Source: Paramacrobiotus metropolitanus (lineage: Eukaryota; Tardigrada; Eutardigrada; Parachela; Macrobiotidae). From it: DNA of 64,000 nucleotides. Location of the stretch: contig NW_026570512.1 in assembly GCF_019649055.1 (NCBI RefSeq), forward strand, positions 1 through 64,000. The letters are read 5' to 3'. The notes under the pieces are model-generated. The model did no database searches, was not told the origin of the DNA, and was given only the letters and a program-made list of their open reading frames with translations. This document shows positions 32,541-42,239 of the stretch, in pieces (positions within the stretch are counted from its first letter, which is position 1; each line of letters starts with the position of its first letter). The position numbers and the translations under genes are program-made.

Positions 32541-32952
32541 ACTCTTTTGTTGTCGGTTCGTATTTGTTGTGTTTTTACTTGGAATGGTGTGTAGTATTAC
32601 GGTAACTACGCGGAAATTGTCTTTTGTTATTTGCAGTCGTCGTACAGGAACGGTAGTATTTTTGTGTCAGTGCTTTTCGCGGTATTTACTCTGGTCGTAC
32701 GGATCGGTGTACTATGACGTATTTCACTTTTTATTCGTTGATCAGTGTAATCTGTGTGATGCAAGTACGAATTGCGGATGTGCGGTTGTTCAGTCATTAA
32801 AACTTGTGAGCGCGTCAGCGCTAATGCGGTTGGAGTTTCGCAGTCAGAATTCAGTGTGTGGTTTGAGAACTTTGTATTCGCTTTTCATTTTTATTTGGAG
32901 ATTTTATTGCGACCTTTTACTTTTATTTCCTGGTCATTTTTGCTTGGTAGTT
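32541..32952 (+). other. Spacer upstream of accessory gene F
   Basis: The open frame of gene F extends upstream through this stretch (to 32311) but encodes a hydrophobic, Cys-rich sequence unlike the gene and overlaps gene E in another frame, so I treat it as non-coding. Confidence 0.4.
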
Positions 32953-33870
32953 ATGGATCTTAACGCAGCTTTCAATTATATGGTTGATGCTTTGTGTAGT
33001 AACGGTCATCAGTATGGTAATCGCGGAAATTATCGTGGTCGTGGCAATAATCGGCGTATGAATTACTATCGTCCTTATTCTCGTGGAAGAGGTTATAACG
33101 GATATCAGAATAATGCTCAGCAGTGGCAGCGAAATCCTCAGTATCCTTTGGCAAATAATGGCGGAAACGGTGTTAACGGTGTTCAGTTGGTTGTACCGGA
33201 GAATGTACCTATTGTTGGAGCGGTTATGCCTGTTGTGAATAATCCTGGTTGGCAAGCTCAGAACGCGGAAGTTGTCCAGCAGAACATGGCGGCTTTACAG
33301 TTGAATCAGCCTGTGGCGAATGAGGAAATGGACATTAACGAAGAGAACATTGTTCCTCAGCAGCAAGGTCAGAATGTCGGTGTCGCTAATGCTAACGGTG
33401 TTGTTGTTGTGAACGATCAGAATCCTGTGGCGGTTGGCAATGTGGTGAATCCTGAAGTTGTAGCTCAAGCGGTGAACAATGTTCAGAATGCGATGAAGGG
33501 CGGAAATGTTGCGGCAGAACCTTCTCAGAATGCTGTGGTGAATGAACCTTCAATTGTGGTTCCTGGTATTGCGTATGTTCCTATGAATGGTGACGGAAGA
33601 CCTCAATATCCTTCAATCAATCCCTCGGATATTTTTCAGCGTAACGCAGATGAAGAACGTCGTAAACAGTCAGCAGAGCGAGCTCGTATGGCGGCGGATG
33701 CTAAACGTAATGATTTGTCCGGTTTGCAGTCTCGTTCCTCATATCCTGATGTGCAGCGCAGTCGTCTTCGTGTCCAGTCATCTGATAACCTTGTCGCCCC
33801 TGATCCTAGAGCTCATCGTCGTAATAATTCTGTGGATAATTCTTTGCAGTCAGCCTGTAAACCTCAGTGA
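32953..33870 (+). CDS. Accessory protein F: Arg-Gly/Asn/Gln-rich RNA-binding-like protein (305 aa)
   Basis: ATG 32953 was chosen because the composition changes sharply there. Residues about 20-60 form an RGG-like and aromatic tract (GNRGNYRGRGNNRRMNYYRP) like the nucleocapsid-type part of Gag at 15030-15220. A Val/Asn/Gln-rich disordered middle follows, then a charged region (NADEERRKQSAERARMAADA). No zinc knuckle is present. It may derive from a Gag nucleocapsid region or encode an RNA chaperone; that is inference from composition. Confidence 0.6.
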   Translation: MDLNAAFNYMVDALCSNGHQYGNRGNYRGRGNNRRMNYYRPYSRGRGYNGYQNNAQQWQRNPQYPLANNGGNGVNGVQLVVPENVPIVGAVMPVVNNPGWQAQNAEVVQQNMAALQLNQPVANEEMDINEENIVPQQQGQNVGVANANGVVVVNDQNPVAVGNVVNPEVVAQAVNNVQNAMKGGNVAAEPSQNAVVNEPSIVVPGIAYVPMNGDGRPQYPSINPSDIFQRNADEERRKQSAERARMAADAKRNDLSGLQSRSSYPDVQRSRLRVQSSDNLVAPDPRAHRRNNSVDNSLQSACKPQ

Positions 33871-34471
33871 TGTCATGGTTTGTAACCTTGTGCGTTGGCA
33901 TTTTTGTCATGATTTTGCGGTGTATTGTCAATTTTTTTTCGCGTTTATATGTTCTCAATTTTTGCTGTATATACGTTAGCGGAAGACAAGTTTAAGTTCT
34001 CACTTCGGTCGTGTGTTGAATAAACGTTCGGTGTATGGATGAAGTATGGAAACATGGAAGAAAGCGGAAGTAATTGGAGCAGTAATTTTGGAGTTATAGG
34101 ACATTTTCCATCGTATTTTAGCTGTGCAGTATGATTCGATATCTTTTTGAATACGATAACACCCTGGATCTCATGGACGTTCCTGCTCTCCGCCTTTCCA
34201 CTTCCTTGGACTTCCGGATTGCCAGTTACGCTCCAGGATCCGATGACCTATAACACTCAAACTCACTAACAACTTACCGGACCGAGCGATGTCACTTACT
34301 TTTGATGGCACCGGATAGTCGGGATGGAATTTGGCGATAGTGCTAGATGTTGCACGCACTATGCGGATGGAGCAGATGTTACTTTTTCCTATGTCCCTAT
34401 GTTCCTTCCTCTTCGTTCCACGTCGTTCCGCAGAGCTTCACTTTTGTTCCACTACGATCCAGAGAAATCTC
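33871..34471 (+). other. 3' untranslated part of the element
   Basis: No gene. AATAAA-like ATAAACG at 34019 and a G-run immediately before the LTR are the only features seen. Confidence 0.4.
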
Positions 34472-34484
34472 GTTTGCGGGGGTG
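34472..34484 (+). promoter_or_regulatory. Polypurine-tract-like G-run at the 3' LTR
   Basis: GTTTGCGGGGGTG spans the LTR border, the last two bases being the LTR's TG. A purine run abutting the 3' LTR is where plus-strand synthesis is primed in LTR elements. This one is short (GCGGGGG). Identical copies lie in the gag-pro gene. Confidence 0.6.
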
Positions 34485-35426
34485 ACGTGTACTGGCGTCC
34501 CTTAGTACACATCGGTACTACTTTACTACTTCTACCCTTACAACTAAGGCTTAGGCTTTACTACATCTTCTACGCGAGTCATGACCGCGACTCCGAGTGT
34601 CACTTTGACCGCGACTTTCCATTTCGACGTGACCGCGCTTCGATGACGTAGCTCAACCTATTGTTCTAGTGTATTAGTTGACCTGATGTTCTCATTAGTC
34701 CACGTGTAGTGATGCAGCCGTGTGATTAGTCCACGTGTCCTCAGATGTCTCTTATTGGTTAGGTTCTAAATCCCTATTGTTCTCAGACCCGTACCTGCGC
34801 GTACGAAGAGCCAGCACCTGCGAGTGCCCAGGGCTATATAAGGCGCTCGTCGCCCACAGAAATGTCAAGAGTTGTAATCCCAACAAAAGTAGAGTCTTGT
34901 TACTCGATCTGATTAACTTCAGGCTTTTGCTCTGGTCTTCTCTTTCCAAGTGAGGCTGTTCAAACTGACCTCTGGGTGACCTTTCACCTATTGTCAGGGG
35001 TCATTCCTCTACTTCGTCGACGTGCATTATCATCTTCGGATAGTCTCGTGACGTAACAGGCTACCCACTTGATCCCACTTGTTTGCCTTGACCTTTCGGT
35101 CCCTTCGATCTTCATGCCCTGTAGCGCCAGGTTGATGGATTTCTCATACGCTTCAGCTACCATCTAGCGTCGGACAGGTAACGTATAACTTCACGCATCC
35201 CTTGTGTTTCCTTTCGTGTCTTCTCTTTCAGCAGGCTTTCGAGTTCCGGATCCTCTTCTTCCTCCTTGCATATCATCTCATACTTGTACATCAACATCCT
35301 TGAACTTTCGCTCCATGAAATACATAAGAAGTTGAGATTAAGAGTCGCTCTATTCCTCCGACTGGTCGTGGTCTGGGAAGTGGTATAGGAAGATCTGACA
35401 ACGTCTTTCAATTATATTGCACGACA
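34483..35426 (+). repeat. 3' LTR of the giant element
   Basis: 944 nt, same orientation as the 5' LTR, from TGACGTGTACTGG to ATTGCACGACA, with a TATATAA box at 34835. It differs from the 5' LTR mainly in the segment at about 34581-34606 and in the last ~50 nt. The flank (GCGTAC) does not match the 5' flank. Confidence 0.9.
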
Positions 35427-35770
35427 GCGTACTTACAATTTCACTACGAAGTACGAACTACGAAGGATATTGCGCACTGTTCCCACCTGACATCTCCCTG
35501 CACGATTTTTATTATTTCTCTAACAATCCATTATTATATGTGATCAACTGTGCTATGTTTTGTCTTGGTCAAACGTTTGTACAGTGCGTTAGGAGCAGTT
35601 ATTTTCACCAATCTGCAGCTACAGACAGAACTAAAAGTACTGTACCGTAGATTCCACATGGTAAAAAAATGAATAGTCACTTTTAAACCACAGTAACGCT
35701 GCCGGTGCAATACCACACCTTAAATAATCTTAAATTAAAGCAAGCACATAAAAATTATTACTGCACAATG

Positions 35771-35848
35771 TACATAAGATTTCAGTACGTACATAAGATA
35801 AGATGTACATGTACATAAGATAATGTACATAAGATAAGATTTCAGTAT
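35771..35848. repeat. Short ACATAAGATAAG simple repeat
   Basis: Several variants of GTACATAAGATAAGAT and TTTCAGTA(C/T)G in about 80 nt, just past the SLU7 stop codon. Probably simple-sequence expansion in the 3' UTR. Confidence 0.6.
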
Positions 35849-35873
35849 GCATAAAGTGCTTGTTTCAGATGCA

Positions 35874-37983
35874 TCAGTTTTTCTTAACAAAACTAGCCAT
35901 TGGATCATCCGCCCGGATTTCTCGCATTTTATAGGCTTCAATCTCTTCATCCGTCAGCTTTTTAACAGTGTACATGCTATTGTACGGTCGTTTCCGTTCA
36001 TCCATTGCCATCAATCGTTTGGCCTCCTTTTCTTCCTCTTCTTGAGCTTTCATGGCGGCTTTAATCTTCTTTTTGCGAGTGTTTTCCTCATCCTCACTGG
36101 AAGAACTTTCTTCCGACGAAGAAGATGAGGAGGAAGACGACGATGACGAAGAGGAGGAACTGGAAGTGCTAAGTTTTCTTTTCCGCTGTTGTTCTTCCGT
36201 ACCCACAGGATTACTCAGGACTTCCGGTACAGCTAGCGGAGTATCCCCAGACTCTTTATCTTTTTTAGCCAATATTCCTGCCATTCCCGTACAGTATGAC
36301 ATCTTGACGAAACTATGACAACATTTGTATCCCCAATTCCCGTTCTCCCAGTATGATCCCCAGACCGACGTATGGTTATTGTTATAAACATCCTCTTCGT
36401 AGCGCGACCGTACGACAACGGTATCCATACCCTTAAGAACCTCGCCCCGTCGCGAATACTGCACAAACGTCTCGGTCTGGGCCAAGAGCATTTCTTTCGG
36501 TGGCGCTTCCAAATGCTCCGCGCCGCCGTACTTATCCAGTACACTACGCTCAATGGTCTTTTTAAACTCATTCCGTTTTTCTTCGTACTGCTTTCCCAGC
36601 AGTTCCGCCTTCGTGGGATCGGCCTGGAGGTTGAGACTAATGCCCTTCTCCGAAGCTTCCCATGCAAATAACTGGGATTGTGCCACTTTATTCGTTTCGC
36701 CGGAATATCGTACAACATTCTCGCCAGCAAATGTGACATTGCTAGCTTTGACTGGCTGATCGGCTAGCGGATTTTCTCGCATGCTGCGGGTCTTGGGATC
36801 GTAGTATGCTGAATTGGGGTCCAAATTCAGGAGGTATTTGGCCGTGTCTTCACGGATACGCAGGTTGCGGACGGTGATGCGCTGTTTTGAATCCACTTTT
36901 GTGCCAGGCATTTCCATGTCGTCCGCATACTTGTCTTCATCCTCTACCTGATCTCCGTCCGGTTTAACTTCCGCTACTTCTGCATCTTCTTCGGCGGTTC
37001 GTTCGCGGAACTCTGCGTTGTCCGCCTGCTGCACTTTGTCCGCTTTCAACAAGCGTTTGACTTGTTCTAATTTAGAATATTCTTCTACCACGGCTTTGTA
37101 CTCGTTGGGATCGTAGCCGTTCCACCGATCGCGTTTGCCTACAGAAAGATATTTCGTTACCATATCCGTTCTTAACTGCTTCACCTGAACAGTGTTTACT
37201 TTTAGGTATGTCTGATTGGCAGCTTCCAGAAAATGTTAGCTTGTGTAAATCATGTTTGGTAAATCATTAGTCGTCGAAACCAGGAAACTTTAGCTCCTAT
37301 GCAGCTTTTGTAAAGTCAGGTTTTGTAAATTTCTGTTTTATAAATTCGCATTTGTCGCTATCAAACAAACTAGTTAATACAAATTAATCGCACAAATTTT
37401 ATTTTAACATATCGACGAATTTAACATAAGCAAAAGTTATCCGAAAGCACGAATTGTCGCACAACGAACACTATCGTGCAGCGTGGTTTCTGGTCCGATT
37501 GGGCTTACCTTCAAAATCCAGTCCAATTGCAGTATTGACATGCTCATCAGGGGCGATATCCGTCCCAGTATATTTTGCTCCAATTTTTCTCGGCCGTTCC
37601 AAGCAGTCCTTCTTCTGATGTGTCATCGCACCACAATTCTCGCAAGCGCCTTTTCTGAATTTGGTGGCAGTGTTGCCCGTCACACCTTTCTTGTACCATT
37701 CCGTTATGGGGGCAGCAACTTTCACCTTTTCGTCCGGAATACGCTGATGCTTGAGTGTGGGCCCGACGGATCCCAGATACCAAGGGGAAGATGCGATATA
37801 ATGAGGAATGTGGGGATTAATATCGCGTCCTTCTTCGTCCTGTTCAGCAGGAACCGTGCCAGCTTTGCGTGCTTCTTCTAGTTCCTTGGCTTTTCGGTAG
37901 TCATCTCTGCTGGCCTTCTTCAGTTCTCCACCGTCCTGCTTTGATCGAATTACCGCAGATACGGGTAGGCTTGGCTGAGCCAT
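35874..37983 (-). CDS. SLU7: Pre-mRNA-splicing factor SLU7
   Basis: SLU7 acts in the second catalytic step of pre-mRNA splicing, helping select the 3' splice site, in the nucleus. Exon 1 (37983-37509) and exon 2 (37138-35874) join in phase 1 across a 370-nt intron (GTAAGC...CTGTAG) to give 579 residues, close to animal SLU7. The CCHC zinc knuckle is C114-X2-C117-X4-H122-X4-C127 ([14 protein letters not shown]). Family blocks are clear: [70 protein letters not shown]-like [17 protein letters not shown] poly-Ser/acidic stretch precedes the Lys-rich C-terminus. No indels. It ends 448 nt from the retroelement and is transcribed towards it. Confidence 0.95.
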
Positions 37984-39008
37984 TTCGCGTAAAACGAACT
38001 AACGAAAATAAAAACAATCACCAAATGAAATTAAACACGCAAAATTAATTCGCAACACTTCTCAGTTTTAACTTTTGGTAAGTTTTGTTTTGGATATTCG
38101 ACGCATCCGCGCTCAGGCGTGCTGTTGCTGGATAACAAGTAATCGCCGTTCAGTGCGGTTGGAAACAGAAGTACTTACAGACGTTACAGCAACGTTTATG
38201 GTTAGCCAGAGTCGTGACTCCCAAGTTCCCAACTACGCGTATGAAACATCTTTCGGTATCAAGTCTGGCATGGGAAGTGGCAGTAATCTTTCTATCCGGT
38301 TATGGAATTGCATTTCAGGATGCAATTATTACGCAGTGCCTACTAGTGACTGTTTGTGGAAGCGCATAAAAGGCCCTTGGCTTGCTTCTGATACTGACGC
38401 GCTCAAAAAGCTATGCGAAGCGGATTGTGAATTTAAGAGCAGGAACTAGGAAGACAGCGTTTAAGCCCTTAATAAACAGCTGATTTGCACATTTAGCGCT
38501 AGTTATTTCCCATAGATTCTAGGAATATATGGTAAGTAACAGATGAGGTGGGAAACAATATCAAGAAACACAAAATGTTAATGTAGGTGTCCTTTAAATA
38601 ACAGCACACAGATAAATATTCAGAAAATGTTCAAGCTAATTTTGCAGGCAGCACACGTGATAGATTTTTCAGCCTTTTCAAAGCTTAACAAAAACAACAA
38701 TAAGGTGCAGATGTGTAGTTGAGAGTATTGCTTCTTATTCGGCAATAGAAACTGTTCATTGAAGAACACAGCAAGAAGTACCACATCGATAACAACTTTA
38801 GCGATTGGTCAACCGAGTCATTCCGGCTGCCGACCGGACTGGATAACTACGTACGCACGTTCCAATGTGAAACAGGTCGTCAACTTAAATCACAATGAAG
38901 CTCAACTAAACTCACAACTGCGAAACGATAAAAAATGAAACAAAATTAACCAAAAAAATCACAACTTTTTGGAGCAAAATTGCAACTAACAGTACTAAAA
39001 CAACAGCT
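37984..39008. other. Spacer upstream of SLU7 and downstream of the proteinase gene
   Basis: No supportable gene. A 124-codon plus frame at 38075-38449 lacks domains and overlaps the likely SLU7 promoter side. Confidence 0.4.
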
Positions 39009-42000
39009 TCAAGCCGCAATGTTAACATAGGTAGCATCAGTGGTTACTCCGCAGTTGTTATCCTTACGGCTCATCAGAACGTAACCGTCGTTACCCCAGT
39101 AGGTGCTCCACGAATTCTTCACCAGCCAGTATGGCTCCCCGTTCAAATCCCCGTAGCCTACAGCCAGGACAGCATGGTCGAGATCGTCAGGCCCGTTCTT
39201 GCAATCCGGCTCGTAAAACACACCGTGAGAGTAGAAGCTGAAGGATTTATGCGCCGCATCGATACCCACGGCCGTCGGGCCCTGCACGGCGATGGCCATC
39301 TTTAGCGCCTCTTCATCACCGGAAGTCACGTTGACATAGGATGCAATTCTTGCGCCGATGACCGTATTCGAAGAGTTGTAATGGCAGTAACCATCCTGAA
39401 GAGTGGAGAAACTTGAGTTGAGTTGATTTTGATTAAAACTGCTATCAATACCAATAGCCGATAACAACATTAAACGCGAAATGTGGTCAGCGACAATAAA
39501 TGAGATAAGAGCTCACATAAGTTCATAAACATTTCTTGGTTGAAAAACAAAAAATCGACACAGTACGATAACCATTTTTAAATCACACTGAAATAACCTA
39601 CAAAAGGAGAATTTTCTGCAAATGATTTCACTGTACTATAATGCTATAAATTCCACATTTTCAATCAATTTTCAGCAAATGACTAATCAATGCCTTACCG
39701 CTCCCAAATATGATCCATAAGATTCATCGGTGGCAATGCCTCCATGTTTCATAATCCACTCATAGGCGCGCCATTCTTCGCCTCCATCGCATGCGTTGTT
39801 TCCATATCCCCATGAACAATCCACTAAATTCTGCTCGCTCAACTTAACCAACTTGCCGGTCTTCACAAACAACGCACCTTCCACAGATCCCACAGTGCCA
39901 AAACTCCAACACGATCCACAGATAGCCTGATCCTTCACTGGCGTCACCGCTCCATACAGGCGCCAATCAATCTCCGTGGGAATATCCTTCTTCTTGAACT
40001 GCTTTTTATTGAAGAGAAGGCCGTTGTTTCCCTTGCCCTTGGAAGGCAATCGCCCTCGCAGACGGGTTAGTTCGTCGTCGGATCGGTCAGCCAGATGGTT
40101 GATCTTTAATTTATAAGTTTTGCCCGCCCGATTGTGACTTTTAACAAAGCGGTAATTATGACGGAAATGACGGATGCGAACGGCATGCTCCTTGTCATTA
40201 TAGTCCCGCTGATGATTCTTTTTGAAGTCTTCGAAAGCGTGGTGGATGTGGCTATGATCACGACGCACATACTCGTGCATGGGGTTGGCTTCCACAATGT
40301 GCTCCACACCCGAGCCGGGACCAGGAAATCCACCGCATACCAATCCTTGCGGAATATCGAATACTAAAAAAGATGAAAAGAATAACAGTTAAGCAGCATT
40401 CCAAAAATCAAAGAAATTTACCGCCAGTCTAATCATCACTACGTATTTCAATGCAAAGGCGAAACAGTCATAGAAGCAAAGTGTACAGTCGCGAGCAATC
40501 ATTCCTTCGAATCAGTATCGTACTAGTACAGTATATATAACGGTGTAAAAGGCACTAAAATTTTATCAGGCATAAATTACCTTACATAAACGATGCACCC
40601 GTAATCGAATCTCATAAAAGTCAGATGAAACTTTACATTTGCACTAAATAAAGCAATATAAATTTACTCCAGATAAAGAAAATTTATGTAACTACGTTGA
40701 TTTCCAATAATCTGTAGATAACTCATAATTGTTCACATCAGTTTCGATTACCATCTTCGGCTGTATGGGCGTTTCATAGTCAGCTGATGCGTTGCCATTT
40801 TAATCCTACAGATACTCCCGCTAATGCGCATATGGAATAATCAATTTACCTGATGGATCGGGTTTGACCGGATCGAACTGGATATAGGAGATTACGTATT
40901 TATCATAATGACTTCCGATTAGGCTGTCATATCCCTTCATCTCATAATGCCGCGGGATGGGAGCGCCATCCTTTGAGCGTGTCAGCAGGAAGGTGTAGCG
41001 GTTCATCTGGTCGCCCACTTGAGTGACTAGCAAATACTGCTCACATGTTCCCCATTTGCAGGACACTTCACCTTTATACTGCAAACAAATTGAAACATGA
41101 AGGGAAGTACTTCAGTTGCCAATGTAATTAAACAGAAAATCCGACATTAATCTAGCCGTAAGTTTAATTATCGAAACCGAACCACCTCCTCATTGTGACA
41201 ACAAAAGGATAACTCTGCACATTTTTTAAACCGCCAACCAGTAAGCACTACATACATAAAAGCGTGAATATGCACAAAATAAGCGTTGCAATGACACTGA
41301 GCAGTCCACAAAATGACCATTGCCATTGTGTTTTGAATTTAAAACTGGCTGTTACTGGAAGCCAACACAATTATAAATACTCGTATATTACTTTCAAGCG
41401 GCAGAAAACACTTGACAAAAATTAAAGTGTTGTTTTTTTGCCATGGTTTCAAGGAAAACAAATATTTTCCCTGCAAAACTGATTAAAGTTAATTTTAATG
41501 TTAGAGAGATTTATGAAAAAAAGGCATACGACGCAAAGTCGAGAAACATTTCCGCACACCAAAAATTTCTGCTAAAAGATGCATTTAACAATATTCGAAA
41601 TGTAAAAATAACTGTATACTCTACTTTTAATGGTTAAGTCAAGCTCTTACAGTGAATTCCGTGAGATCTGGCACAATTGACTGAGGTAGTATCTCGTTAT
41701 CCTTGGTGCCATTGACTTGGAAGCATGTCTGCACGTTGGTCTGGGTCTCCGTTGTCTCGGGTGCCACCTTGTAGGAGACGCCGTACGTCATCTGATCCCC
41801 CCGCTGGTAGGTCATGACCATCCCTGCGTAGGAAGACACGTGCTGTTTACAGTGAATGCTCCAACGCAGCGGCATTACGTCAGCACAAAACACCCACCTC
41901 CATAGTAGTCAATGCGGCTCCTGTTGTTCTCTAGGTCAAAATACGCTGTGAAGGGCTCTTTGATTTCCGCGTAGGGCAGGTGAATAACCCCCGACGCGGT

Positions 42001-42232
42001 GTAATAGGGCCCGAAATCGGGAACGGCCACTTTCAAGGCCAAACTGGAGGATAGCCCTATAAAAATAAACATGACAACCATCAGCGCAGGTCTATACAAA
42101 CAAACTTCGAGGATTTTCAAACTTCCACTGACAATGAGATGACTAAACACTGCTCAGGCACTGAAGAGTCAATCTAGTTTAACTCTCCTGTTTCTTACCT
42201 GCCAGGAAGACGAACAACACTACTCTAGACAT
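39009..42232 (-). CDS. 26/29-kDa-type papain-family cysteine proteinase
   Basis: A secreted or lysosomal C1A peptidase with an extra N-terminal domain, as in arthropod 26/29-kDa proteinases. Six exons (42232-42199, 42056-41898, 41823-41651, 41078-40850, 40363-39699, 39395-39009) join in consistent phase to 548 residues, the family's usual size. Order: signal peptide (MSRVVLFVFLAG), N-terminal domain (ATSG-like YYTASGVIHLPYAEI, SRIDYYGG, TCFQVNG, YDSLIGSHYDKYVI), the I29 inhibitor segment, then the mature enzyme. The catalytic Cys is in CGSCWSF, the His in LDHAVLAVGYG and the Asn in VKNSWSTYWG. All catalytic residues are present and there are no indels. The role is probably intracellular or gut protein digestion. 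Confidence 0.93.
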
Positions 42233-42239
42233 TATGCCG

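Larger units (their letters stand above)
10090..35426 (+). mobile_element. Giant (~25.3 kb) Ty3/Gypsy-type LTR retroelement with cargo genes
   Basis: Two direct repeats of about 1 kb (10090-11072 and 34483-35426) bound a 23.4 kb interior. Both begin TGACGTGTACTGG and end ATTGCACGACA, the TG...CA form of LTRs. TGGCGCCC follows the first directly, as a primer-binding site would, and a G-run precedes the second. The interior has Gag, protease, RT, RNase H and integrase in the Ty3/Gypsy order. The 12 kb from 22 to 34 kb then carries accessory genes on both strands, tRNA-like motifs, a repeated hairpin and extra LTR-end/PBS junctions. I see no signal peptide plus transmembrane protein that could be an envelope. 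Typical Gypsy elements are 5-9 kb; very large Gypsy elements have been described in flatworms. The bases flanking the two LTRs share no target-site duplication. Confidence 0.85.

Noticed and set aside
22038-34471. A retroviral envelope gene among the cargo
   Set aside because: None of the accessory proteins has a signal peptide with a C-terminal membrane span, a furin-like site or clustered ectodomain cysteines.
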